From an uncultured Oscillospiraceae bacterium (GTDB lineage: Bacteria; Bacillota; Clostridia; Oscillospirales; Acutalibacteraceae), in assembly GCA_900547445.1 (NCBI GenBank), contig URGJ01000030.1, forward strand, positions 1-12,641: a DNA stretch of 12,641 nucleotides. Reading direction: 5' to 3'. This document shows, in pieces, positions 1 to 6,920 of the stretch (position 1 is its first letter; each line of letters starts with the position of its first letter). The translations under genes were made by a program, and so were the position numbers. The notes below the pieces were generated by a model, which did no database searches, was not told the DNA's origin, and saw only the letters and a list, made by a program, of their open reading frames with translations.

Positions 1-137
1 GTTGATCCTCCTGTCTGTTTTGTCTCAGCAACTTAACTGTAACACAGGATTTTCCGTTCGTCACTTATTTTTTATTGCCAACTGTAACATATCTATTGTA
101 AACCTACATGTCTTTTTAAGTTTTATTCTGTTTGACC

Positions 138-166
138 TTGAAAAATCAACCGATAAATGCTATATT
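138..166 (+). promoter_or_regulatory. Predicted promoter of the TetR-type gene
   Basis: A TTGAAA box at 138-143 and a TATATT box at 161-166 are separated by 17 bases, close to the housekeeping sigma-factor pattern. They place a transcription start near 173 and leave a leader of about 28 bases before the ATG at 201. The ribosome binding site GAGGTG lies at 191-196. The rest of 1-137 is AT-rich and holds no gene I can support; it contains a 10-base direct repeat, AACTGTAACA, at 35-44 and 80-89. Prediction from sequence pattern only. Confidence 0.5.
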
Positions 167-200
167 TATAATGTGATATTTTTTTCAACAGAGGTGTTTT

Positions 201-770
201 ATGTCACAGTTTACGAAAAAGGCGATTATCGACGCGTTTGTGGAGCTTATATCCGAGCGGCCGTTAAGTAAAATCACGGTTAAGGACATTGTTACGCGTT
301 GCGGGGTCAACCGCAACACCTTTTATTACTATTTTGAGGATATTTACGCCCTTATTGACGAGCTGTTTCAGCTTGAAACCGAAAAGGTCATAGGCAATGA
401 GGAGGACTATCAGAGCTGGCAGGAGGCGTTTTACAAGGCGATAGATTTTGTATATAAGAATAAACAGGGGGTTTATCATTTATATAAATCAATAAGCCGC
501 GAACAGGTGGAAAACTATTTAAACCGCGTTTCCTATAATAATATTCTCGCCTTCGCAAAGCGGGAAACCGACGATTTATCGGTGGACGGGGAGGATGTTG
601 AGCTTATCGCGAGTTTTTACGCCCACGCGCTTACGGGGCTTGTGCTTGATTGGCTGGGAGACGGTATGCGGGGCAATCCTCGGGAATACATAGAACGGTT
701 AGGCGTGCTTTTGGACGGTAATATCCGCCATTGCTTTTTAAAAAACAGACAAACCGATAGAGATGTCTGA
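201..770 (+). CDS. TetR/AcrR-family transcriptional regulator
   Basis: A 189-residue, one-domain-plus-HTH regulator of normal TetR length. Residues about 24-44 form the helix-turn-helix: KITVKDI, then a turn, then GVNRNTFYYYF, which is the classic TetR recognition helix ending in the aromatic YYYF block. The remaining ~140 residues are the variable helical ligand-binding and dimerisation domain, whose ligand cannot be read from sequence. The start at 201 is set by GAGGTG at 191-196. An upstream-open frame reaching back to position 2 in another phase is not a gene. The gene has its own promoter and is followed by a terminator-like hairpin at 784-822. By analogy with TetR genes placed directly before exporters, it probably represses the DUF308/MMPL/heptad cluster that follows on the same strand, and perhaps itself. 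The family call is firm; the target is inference. Confidence 0.92.
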   Translation: MSQFTKKAIIDAFVELISERPLSKITVKDIVTRCGVNRNTFYYYFEDIYALIDELFQLETEKVIGNEEDYQSWQEAFYKAIDFVYKNKQGVYHLYKSISREQVENYLNRVSYNNILAFAKRETDDLSVDGEDVELIASFYAHALTGLVLDWLGDGMRGNPREYIERLGVLLDGNIRHCFLKNRQTDRDV

Positions 771-783
771 AAATGCAACAGTT

Positions 784-822
784 AAGGACTTATGTGTGAA
801 TTTCGCACATAGGTCTTTTTTT
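784..822 (+). terminator. Intrinsic terminator after the TetR gene
   Basis: The arms 784-798 and 804-818 pair through a 15-base stem that uses a few G-U pairs. The loop is AATTT and a run of seven T residues sits at 816-822. The core pairing is GACTTATGTGTG with CGCACATAGGTC. It begins 13 bases after the TetR stop codon, so the regulator is probably transcribed separately from the membrane genes downstream, or only partly read through. Confidence 0.85.
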
Positions 823-827
823 GTCGG

Positions 828-855
828 TGGAAAAGGGCTTTTGTGTGACTATAAT
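828..855 (+). promoter_or_regulatory. Possible promoter of the DUF308/MMPL operon
   Basis: A perfect TATAAT lies at 850-855, with a weaker TGGAAA (4 of 6 matches to TTGACA) at 828-833 and a 16-base spacer. It sits just after the TetR terminator and just before the ribosome binding site at 865-874, so the leader would be very short. Position and a perfect -10 box support it; the poor -35 box keeps confidence moderate. A repressor bound here would control the whole membrane cluster. Confidence 0.45.
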
Positions 856-877
856 GTGATTGTCAGGAGTGAGGAAA

Positions 878-1426
878 ATGAAAAGTATAAGAGAGGCAAA
901 ATGGTTTTATATAATCTGCTCTGTGCTTACAGCGTCGGCGGGAATATACATTATTATCCGTCCCCACAGCTCGGCAATATTTCTTTGCAGGCTGATGGGC
1001 GTGCTTGCGGTTATCTGCGGCGCGGCAAAGATATTCGGCTATATATCCTACGATATTTATAACCTTGCGTTTCAGTTTGATTTATCGCTTGGTATATTTG
1101 CGATTATCGCAGGACTTGTAATGCTTTTAAGGTCGGAGCATGTTATCGCCTTTTTACCCGTGCTTATCGGGATTTTTATTTTGGTGGACGGAGTGTTTAA
1201 GCTTCAAACCGCTGTTGACGCCTACCGTTTCGGGCTGTCGGGCTGGTGGCTTATTCTTATAGGCTCTGTTATCTGCGCGATACTCGGAATACTGCTTATA
1301 ACAGATCCCTTCTACGGGAGCGAAGCGCTGACGGTACTTGTGGGCATAGGCATAGCGGCGGACGGAATACAAAATCTTTTTAACGCCGCATATACCGTAA
1401 AAATAATCAAAAATAAAAAGCTTTAA
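878..1426 (+). CDS. DUF308/HdeD-family small membrane protein
   Basis: A 182-residue, very hydrophobic protein with about six predicted membrane helices. They are arranged as two similar halves of three, as in the HdeD/DUF308 family. Typical features are short glycine-rich helices such as GLVMLLRSEHVIAFLPVLIG and GILLITDPF, with aromatic and charged residues between them. HdeD itself is linked to acid resistance in E. coli; in Firmicutes most members have no assigned role. I chose the ATG at 878 because AGGAGTGAGG at 865-874 is well spaced from it; a TTG at 860 is in frame but lies before that Shine-Dalgarno. The stop is 13 bases before the MMPL gene, so co-transcription is very likely, which suggests an accessory subunit or envelope-stress partner of the exporter. 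The functional link is inference. Confidence 0.8.
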   Translation: MKSIREAKWFYIICSVLTASAGIYIIIRPHSSAIFLCRLMGVLAVICGAAKIFGYISYDIYNLAFQFDLSLGIFAIIAGLVMLLRSEHVIAFLPVLIGIFILVDGVFKLQTAVDAYRFGLSGWWLILIGSVICAILGILLITDPFYGSEALTVLVGIGIAADGIQNLFNAAYTVKIIKNKKL

Positions 1427-1439
1427 CGAAAAGGGGATT

Positions 1440-3533
1440 ATGATGATTAAACTTTCAAAGGCGATAGTAAAGCACAGGTTGCTGATTTTAATTATCGCGG
1501 CGGTACTGATTATCCCGTCGGTTATCGGAATGGCAGGCACGCGGATTAATTACGATATGCTAAGCTACCTGCCCGACGATATTGAAACGATAGAGGGTCA
1601 GGATATACTGCTTAAGGATTTCGGCAAGGGCGCCTTTTCCTTTGTAATCGTGGACGGTATGGAGGATAAGGACATATCTAAGCTTAGGGGTAAGCTCGAA
1701 AAAATCGACAATGTAGACAGCGTTATCTGGTACGACAGTCTTATGGATATTTCGGTTCCTAAAGAGGTTTTACCCGACGAGATATACAACGCCTTTAACT
1801 CGGGAGATTCCACGGTTATGGCGGTATTCTTTAAGACCTCAACCTCGGCGGACGAAACTATGAAGGCGATAAAGGAGATAAGAAAAACCGCGGGCAAGTC
1901 CTGCTTTGTAACGGGTATGTCTGCGGTGGTGACCGACCTTAAAGACCTGTGCGAACACGAAGAGCCGATTTATGTAGGGCTTGCGGTGCTTTTGTGCTGT
2001 GCTGCGATGATGCTCTTTATGGATAACTGGATTGTTCCTTTTGTTTTCCTTTTAAGCATCGGCTCGGCTATTCTTTTAAACCTCGGCACTAACTACTTTT
2101 TGGGCGAGATTTCCTATATCACAAAGGCGCTTGCGGCGGTGCTTCAGCTTGCGGTCACTATGGACTATTCAATATTCCTGTGGCACAGCTACGAGGAGCA
2201 AAAAGCGCGCTATTCGGGTGACAAACAGCGGGCTATGGTGCACGCGATAAAGGCGACTATAAGCTCGGTTTTCGGAAGCTCCGTTACTACAATAGCCGGC
2301 TTTATCGCCCTCTGCTTTATGAGCTATACTTTAGGGCTTGACTTAGGCGTTGTAATGGCTAAGGGTGTGCTTTTAGGTCTTATAGGCTGTATAACAACCT
2401 TGCCCGCGCTGATACTTGTTTTCGATAAGCTGCTTGAAAAAACAATGCACAAGCCGCTTATGCCGCCGCTTAACGCTCTTACAGGCTTTGTCGTAAAGCG
2501 TTCGTGGATATTTATTCTTGTCTTTGCTCTGCTCGTTGTTCCCGCCTCTGTTTGCTACAACAGGGCGAACAAGGAGGTATATTACGATATGACACAGTCT
2601 ATCCCCGACGATATGGAATGTGCCATAGCAAATTCAAAGCTAAAGGACGAATTTGCGGTCGGCTCAACACATATGCTCCTTGTCTCGGCTGATACGGACG
2701 GCAAGAGCATACGAAATATGATGTCCGAAATGGAGAGGACCGACGGCGTAAAGTATGTTTTAGGGGTTGAGTCGGTTGTCGGCAGTCTGATACCCGAGGA
2801 AGTAGTACCCGACTCTGTGAAAAATATACTGCAAAGCGAAAATTGGAAGCTGTATATCATCAATTCGGAATATACGACGGCAAGCGATGAGGTAAACGCT
2901 CAAATATCAGAGCTTAATAAAATACTCAAGAAATATGACGAGTCAGGTATGCTTATCGGCGAAGCGCCCTGCACTAAGGATATGATTGATATTACAAATC
3001 ACGATTTTCAGGTTGTGAACGCCATATCTATAGCGGCTATATTTATTATAATTGCCATAGTTTTAAAGAGCGTATCCCTGCCGATAATTTTGGTCGCGGT
3101 AATAGAGCTTGCAATCTTTATAAACTTAGGAATACCGCATCTTACAGGCACTTCGATGCCCTTTATCGCGCCTATATGCATAAGCACTATTCAGTTAGGC
3201 TCTACCGTCGATTACGCGATTCTTATGACCACACGCTATAAGAGAGAGCGTTCCCACGGCGAGGATAAGCGTTCGTCTGTAGCAACGGCGCTTAAAACCT
3301 CGATACCGTCTATTACGGTAAGCGCGTTAGGATTTTTCGCGGCAACCTTCGGAGTGGCGGTTTATTCCGATGTTGATTTAATAAGCTCGCTGTGCAACCT
3401 TATGGCAAGGGGAGCTATTATAAGTATGTTTTGCGTAATATTCATTTTACCCGCAATGTTTATGCTTTTCGATAAGGTCATTTGCGCTACAAGCATTGGC
3501 TTTAAACCCAAAAATAACGGAGGTAATCTTTAA
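1440..3533 (+). CDS. MMPL-family RND-type transporter
   Basis: A 697-residue protein with the duplicated RND layout. A first membrane helix (about residues 13-31) precedes an extracytoplasmic domain to about 170 and a bundle of five helices to about 330. A second helix (about 353-372), a second outside domain to about 525, and a second five-helix bundle to about 685 follow. Each bundle carries the Asp-Tyr pair that forms the proton relay in MmpL proteins: D242-Y243 in AVTMDYSIF and D591-Y592 in GSTVDYAIL. Both relay sites are therefore intact, predicting proton-driven export of a lipid, amphiphile or drug. Two ATGs (1440 and 1443) are possible; AAGGGGA at 1431-1437 suits the second slightly better. 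The downstream gene starts directly after this stop codon, and its Shine-Dalgarno GGAGGT (3519-3524) lies inside this gene. The family is firm; the substrate is unknown. Confidence 0.92.
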   Translation: MMIKLSKAIVKHRLLILIIAAVLIIPSVIGMAGTRINYDMLSYLPDDIETIEGQDILLKDFGKGAFSFVIVDGMEDKDISKLRGKLEKIDNVDSVIWYDSLMDISVPKEVLPDEIYNAFNSGDSTVMAVFFKTSTSADETMKAIKEIRKTAGKSCFVTGMSAVVTDLKDLCEHEEPIYVGLAVLLCCAAMMLFMDNWIVPFVFLLSIGSAILLNLGTNYFLGEISYITKALAAVLQLAVTMDYSIFLWHSYEEQKARYSGDKQRAMVHAIKATISSVFGSSVTTIAGFIALCFMSYTLGLDLGVVMAKGVLLGLIGCITTLPALILVFDKLLEKTMHKPLMPPLNALTGFVVKRSWIFILVFALLVVPASVCYNRANKEVYYDMTQSIPDDMECAIANSKLKDEFAVGSTHMLLVSADTDGKSIRNMMSEMERTDGVKYVLGVESVVGSLIPEEVVPDSVKNILQSENWKLYIINSEYTTASDEVNAQISELNKILKKYDESGMLIGEAPCTKDMIDITNHDFQVVNAISIAAIFIIIAIVLKSVSLPIILVAVIELAIFINLGIPHLTGTSMPFIAPICISTIQLGSTVDYAILMTTRYKRERSHGEDKRSSVATALKTSIPSITVSALGFFAATFGVAVYSDVDLISSLCNLMARGAIISMFCVIFILPAMFMLFDKVICATSIGFKPKNNGGNL

Positions 3534-5420
3534 ATGAAAACGGGAAAAAAGGATTTAATTAAGGTAATAGCGGTCGCCGCCGCGGGAGTTATAGCGGGAA
3601 CGGGCGTTACCGCCGCCGCATTCGGCATAGCAAATAAGACAGAGGATACTGAAAACACCTCCGCCGCCTCATCGCAAGCTGCGGAAACAACCGAGCAAAA
3701 AAAGCCTTCAAAGGACGAGACTGTGTATGTACTCGCAAACGCTGACGGCTCGGTTAAGAAAATAATAGTAAGCGACTGGATTAAGAATAACGGCGGGAAA
3801 ACCGTTAGTGACAAAACCGAGCTTTCCGACATTAAAAATGTAAAGGGCGACGAATCCTATGTGATGGATACCGACAATATGCGAGAATGGAATGCGGACG
3901 GAAAGGACATTTATTATCAGGGTACAATAAGCAAGGCTCTGCCCGTTGACCTTAAGGTCAGCTACGAGCTTGACGGCAAGCCGGTTTCCGCCGAGTCGCT
4001 TGCGGGCAAGAGCGGTAAGGTGACAATCCGTTTCGATTATACCAACAATCAGTACAAGAATGTGAGCATTGACGGAAAAAATACTAAAATTTATGTGCCG
4101 TTTGTAATGCTTACGGGACTTTTACTTGATAACGATATTTTCACAAATGTTGAAATTTCAAACGGAAAAATAATTAACGACGGTGACCGCATTATTGCCG
4201 TAGGCTTTGCACTACCCGGTATGCAGGAAAACCTTAATTTAAGCCGCGATAAGGTTGATATTCCCGATTTTGTTGAGATTACCGCCGATGTTAATAATTT
4301 TGCCCTCAGCAATACTCTTACCGTTGCGGCAAACAGCATTATAAGCGACCTTGATGTTTCAAAGCTTGACAGTGCGGACGACCTGCAGGCCTCTTTGACC
4401 GAGCTTTCGTCAGCTATGTCAAAGCTGCTGGACGGTTCCTCCGAGCTTTACGGCGGTTTAAGCGAGTTGCTCCTTAAATCAAAGGAGCTGATATCGGGTG
4501 TTGATAAGCTTGCAAACGGCGCAAGCGCGCTTTCAGACGGTGCAGCAGCTCTGTCGGCGGGACTTTCAGAGCTTGTCTCCAACAACGATACTCTAAACGC
4601 GGGTGCGAAGCAGGTCTTTGATACTCTGCTTTCTGCCGTTTCGCAGAAGCTTAAGGATAACGGAATCACCGTAGATACCCTTACGGTCGAAAATTATAAA
4701 ACGGTTATAGGCGGTCTGCTTGAAAATCCGACCGATTCGCAAAAGGCGGAGCTTATAAATATTGCCGACGCCGCGCTTAACGCCAAGCTTTCCGCAATCG
4801 GAGTTCCGCAAAAATATTACGGGGCTGTAAAGGTGCTTTTGGCAACCAAATTAAGCTCCGGCGAGACGCAGGAGAGCGCTATGGCGGAAATCGCCGCAAT
4901 GCTTCAAAACATAAGCGACCTGCAGAAAGCAGAGGCGTACGCCGAAAGCGAAGACGGCAAGCAGATAATAAACGCTTGTTGCCTTAAATTGGCAAATCAG
5001 ACCCTTGAGCCCACCGTAAAAGAAGCTGTGGCTCAGCTTGATAGCTACAACGAGTTTTATAAGGGTGTGCTTGCCTACACCGCAGGCGCAAAACAGGCGT
5101 ATGACGGCAGTACGGAGCTTAAGAACGGCGCTAAAGAGCTTTCAGACGGTGCAAATGCGCTTAAATCGGGCTCGTCACAGCTTGTAGGCGGCGTACAGCA
5201 ATTGACTGACGGCTCAAAGAGATTAGCTGACGGACTTAAGGAATTTAACGAAAAGGGAATAAGCAAGCTTACTTCCCTTGCAGGGGACGATTTGGGCAGT
5301 CTTGTTACAAGAATCAAAGCCACTGTCGAGGTCTCACGCGATTACAAAAGCTTTGCGGGAATAGCCGACGGCACGGACGGCGATGTTAAATTTATTTACC
5401 GCACCGATGAAATAAAGTAA
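3534..5420 (+). CDS. Membrane-anchored Leu-x-x-Gly heptad-repeat protein, YhgE/Pip-like
   Basis: A 628-residue exported protein. Residues 1-7 are basic and 8-34 form an Ala/Gly/Val-rich signal anchor, followed by an Ala/Ser/Glu/Thr linker to about 60. Residues about 62-280 look like a beta-rich extracytoplasmic domain. Two heptad arrays follow, residues about 291-348 and 514-571, with units like GSSELYGGL, ANGASAL and LSDGAAAL; these match the x-x-x-Leu-x-x-Gly repeats of YhgE/Pip phage-infection proteins. About 165 Ala-rich helical residues separate the arrays. Unlike YhgE/Pip there is no C-terminal membrane bundle: the protein ends at FIYRTDEIK with no sorting motif. The start abuts the MMPL stop, with GGAGGT at 3519-3524. 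The arrangement suggests a periplasm-facing coiled coil working with the MMPL pump, perhaps as its adaptor or a surface spacer. Its role is inferred from neighbours and repeats only. Confidence 0.7.
   Translation: MKTGKKDLIKVIAVAAAGVIAGTGVTAAAFGIANKTEDTENTSAASSQAAETTEQKKPSKDETVYVLANADGSVKKIIVSDWIKNNGGKTVSDKTELSDIKNVKGDESYVMDTDNMREWNADGKDIYYQGTISKALPVDLKVSYELDGKPVSAESLAGKSGKVTIRFDYTNNQYKNVSIDGKNTKIYVPFVMLTGLLLDNDIFTNVEISNGKIINDGDRIIAVGFALPGMQENLNLSRDKVDIPDFVEITADVNNFALSNTLTVAANSIISDLDVSKLDSADDLQASLTELSSAMSKLLDGSSELYGGLSELLLKSKELISGVDKLANGASALSDGAAALSAGLSELVSNNDTLNAGAKQVFDTLLSAVSQKLKDNGITVDTLTVENYKTVIGGLLENPTDSQKAELINIADAALNAKLSAIGVPQKYYGAVKVLLATKLSSGETQESAMAEIAAMLQNISDLQKAEAYAESEDGKQIINACCLKLANQTLEPTVKEAVAQLDSYNEFYKGVLAYTAGAKQAYDGSTELKNGAKELSDGANALKSGSSQLVGGVQQLTDGSKRLADGLKEFNEKGISKLTSLAGDDLGSLVTRIKATVEVSRDYKSFAGIADGTDGDVKFIYRTDEIK
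4402..5246 (+). repeat. Two protein-coded Leu-x-x-Gly heptad arrays
   Basis: Within the anchored protein, codons for residues about 291-348 and 514-571 encode repeated seven-residue units with Leu at one position and Gly three residues later (for example LLDGSSELYGGL and LSDGANALKSG). The units are clear at protein level, while the codons have drifted. The 165-residue insert between the arrays is helical and lacks the Gly spacing, so this reads as a hairpin of two arrays rather than one long array. Confidence 0.7.
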
Positions 5421-5546
5421 TTCTTACCGACAGAAACCGATTAAATATTATACTTTTATTCGGATAATAAACTGAGGGGTTAAAACGAGTTCAAAATTCA
5501 TCTTGTCCTGCGAATCAACAGTAGATATTCCATTATAAAGCATAGT

Positions 5547-5602
5547 AATACCCACCAAAAAAGGTCAGCTTTTTTCTCTGCCTTAATCGGTGGGTATTTT
5601 TG
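5547..5602 (+). terminator. Terminator hairpin after the exporter operon
   Basis: The arms AATACCCACC (5547-5556) and GGTGGGTATT (5589-5598) pair perfectly and are followed by T residues through 5601. The 32-base interior contains a second hairpin in which AAAAAAG and CTTTTTT pair around GTCAG. The T tract favours termination of plus-strand transcripts coming from the heptad-protein gene 127 bases upstream. The interval 5421-5546 is otherwise without a gene; it has only a weak imperfect inverted repeat at 5437-5463. Confidence 0.7.
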
Positions 5603-5612
5603 TTTTAATATT

Positions 5613-5876
5613 TTAGTCCTTAACCTCAATGATTTTTAATGCTTCCCCTTTCGTCATTTCGCCCTTTATATATTTATCACGAGCCTGCGACGCACTCTCT
5701 CGCCAATTCAAATATTCCTCGAAGGATATTCCTTTGGGTACAGCCTCGATTGACCAAGTAGTTCTCTCATACCGCTTATACATTTTTTGTTTGGTGTGCT
5801 CAAAGGCTTTTAAGACGGGATCCGTGTCTACGGCAATTTTTTGTATAATCGTCGGCGCTATTTTTTTGCAGGTCTT
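5613..5876 (-). pseudogene. Truncated unrecognised reading frame, mobile-element scar
   Basis: Reading on the minus strand from the stop at 5877-5879 to the stop at 5613-5615 gives 87 open codons. They form a protein-like, charged, helical segment including AFEHTKQKMYKRYERTTWS, then SFEEYLNWRESASQARDKY and a C-terminal EALKIIEVKD. The residue balance looks like a real C-terminal domain, but no good start codon lies near the upstream edge. The first ATG is at 5783 and would leave only 56 residues without a clear ribosome binding site. Its first 14 bases overlap, in a different frame, the end of the integrase fragment just upstream. I do not recognise the family. The most likely reading is the surviving 3' end of a gene joined to the integrase remnant by deletion; a small live gene starting at 5783 is less likely. 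Confidence 0.45.
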
Positions 5877-6096
5877 TTACGATAAACACCGTCCTTGTTT
5901 TACCTTTAAGAGAAACCACCGCTTCGCCTTTTTTTACTGCCTCAACAGTTATAAATTGCAGTTCACTCACACGAATCCCCGTACCGCATATTGTTTGAAT
6001 AATGCCTCTGTGCTTTTCCGTTATAAGCAAAGATTGTGAGAGATTATTATGCCTATACCATACGATAAATTGACCTATAACGACATTCTTCACCAT
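5863..6096 (-). pseudogene. Truncated tyrosine recombinase (phage-type integrase) fragment
   Basis: The minus-strand frame starting at the ATG at 6096 gives a peptide. Its residues 22-78 match the start of the catalytic domain of tyrosine recombinases: a helix ending in IIQTICGTGIRVSEL, which contains the first catalytic arginine (R42 of the fragment), then the beta hairpin with SLKGKTRTVFI, which carries the conserved lysine. Homology stops after KDLQK at an A7 tract. The later HxxR, His/Trp and tyrosine nucleophile boxes are absent, as is the N-terminal arm-binding/core-binding part, since residues 1-21 do not look like integrase. A full enzyme is 280-400 residues, so this piece cannot be active. 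It marks a decayed integrative element beside cotJC. The frame runs on without recognisable homology to a stop near 5800. Confidence 0.75.
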
Positions 6097-6110
6097 CAGG
6101 CGGCATAGGA

Positions 6111-6287
6111 TTATTTCAATTTATATTTACTTACCAAACCGCCGTCACATGCGACTAACAATGTAATACCTAAACATATAAGAAAAGAACCTGTTGTTAT
6201 TTCAACTTTATACAAAAGTGCAAGATAGCCTGTCCGTAGTGTGATAAAAATCAAAATCATCATAACGACAAATTTAAACAGTTTCAT
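6111..6287 (-). CDS. Small two-helix membrane protein (58 residues)
   Basis: A short minus-strand gene with an unusually good Shine-Dalgarno, AGGAGGT at 6294-6300, six bases before ATG (6285-6287). The product is MKLFKFVVMMILIFITLRTG, followed by a short loop (YLALLYKVEITTGS), a second hydrophobic stretch FLICLGITLLVAC and a basic tail ending SKYKLK. This predicts two membrane helices with a positive C-terminus. It ends in TAA at 6111-6113 and lies 51 bases after cotJC on the same strand, so it may ride on cotJ read-through. I do not recognise a family; it could be a sporulation membrane protein or a leftover cargo gene of the decayed element next door. Evidence for being real is the ribosome binding site plus the coherent membrane topology. 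Confidence 0.55.
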   Translation of the reverse strand: MKLFKFVVMMILIFITLRTGYLALLYKVEITTGSFLICLGITLLVACDGGLVSKYKLK

Positions 6288-6338
6288 ATAAATACCTCCT
6301 TCATATTCATAGTGGATTATGTGTTAAAAAGCCTTATT

Positions 6339-6917
6339 TCAAGCGGTTTTGTCAACTGCTCCGCCGAAGGCATTCCACTCTGTTGGTTGTGCTTCACCGA
6401 AGCGCTGATAGTGTACGACCTCGCGCGCGCGCAAAAATTTAAGAGGGTCTATAATATCGGGGTCGTCGATGAGCCTTAGCAGGTTGTCATATGTCACACG
6501 TGCCTTTTGCTCCGCCGCCAAATCTTCATGAAGATCGGTAATTGCGTCGCCCTTTGCTTGAATATAGGTCGCAGTCCAGGGCATACCTGACGCGGCAATC
6601 GGATATACGGCGTTTGTATGATCAACAAAATACGGAGCGAATCCGCTTTCTTTAATTTGCTCGGGCGTTAGGTCACGCGTGAGCTGATGCACCATGGCAC
6701 AAATCATTTCCATATGTGCCAGTTCTTCTGTGCCTATATCGGTAAGCATGCCTTTGATTTCGTTGTAGGGCTGGCTGTAACGCTGGGTTAAATAACGCAG
6801 CGCCGCCGACGCTTCGCCGTCCGGACCGCCGTATTGCGTGATTATTATTTGTGCATATTTTGGATTTGGATTTTTAATTTTCACGGGATACTGAAGCTTT
6901 TTTTCATATTGCCACAT
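6339..6917 (-). CDS. cotJC: Spore coat protein CotJC, manganese-catalase fold
   Basis: A 192-residue protein of the normal CotJC length, starting with the typical MWQYEKKLQYPV. The ferritin-like four-helix fold carries the full set of dimanganese ligands of the Mn-catalase family: E35 (GEASAA), E65 and H68 (EELAH), E136 (AAEQKAR) and H169 (VVHYQRFG). It may therefore be catalytically competent against peroxide as well as a coat component. In Bacillus and clostridia the protein is made in the mother cell and deposited on the spore. It starts three bases after the cotJB stop, with GGAGGG (inside the cotJB 3' end) as Shine-Dalgarno. It is the last gene of the operon; only a weak hairpin with TTTTT follows its stop, so the small membrane gene at 6111-6287 could be co-transcribed. 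Confidence 0.96.
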   Translation of the reverse strand: MWQYEKKLQYPVKIKNPNPKYAQIIITQYGGPDGEASAALRYLTQRYSQPYNEIKGMLTDIGTEELAHMEMICAMVHQLTRDLTPEQIKESGFAPYFVDHTNAVYPIAASGMPWTATYIQAKGDAITDLHEDLAAEQKARVTYDNLLRLIDDPDIIDPLKFLRAREVVHYQRFGEAQPTEWNAFGGAVDKTA

Positions 6918-6920
6918 AAT

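Noticed and set aside
2..271. 89-codon plus-strand open frame at the left edge
   Set aside because: Starts at the window edge, hydrophobic low-complexity translation, no ribosome binding site, and it overlaps the TetR start and promoter in another phase.
763..1062. Plus-strand open frame beginning at the TetR stop and running into the DUF308 gene
   Set aside because: It crosses the terminator hairpin at 784-822 and overlaps the well-supported DUF308 gene in another frame; its translation has no family character.
4593..4811. Minus-strand open frames inside the heptad-protein gene
   Set aside because: They are complementary-strand artefacts of repeated Leu/Gly/Ala codons; none has a Shine-Dalgarno or homology pattern.
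4402..5246. Possible DNA tandem repeat or CRISPR-like array
   Set aside because: The repetition is at protein level (seven-residue units) with diverged codons; there are no identical DNA repeats with spacers.
5437..5463. Hairpin just after the heptad-protein gene
   Set aside because: Stem has mismatches and no T tract; the better terminator is the perfect hairpin at 5547-5602.
5629..6039. 136-codon plus-strand open frame across the integrase scar
   Set aside because: The minus strand of the same bases encodes recognisable integrase motifs; the plus-strand translation is Cys/Phe/Tyr-rich without pattern or ribosome binding site.
6288..6338. Terminator right after cotJC
   Set aside because: The stem GCTT/AAG-G-C before TTTTT needs a bulge and is very short, so it is not called as a real terminator.
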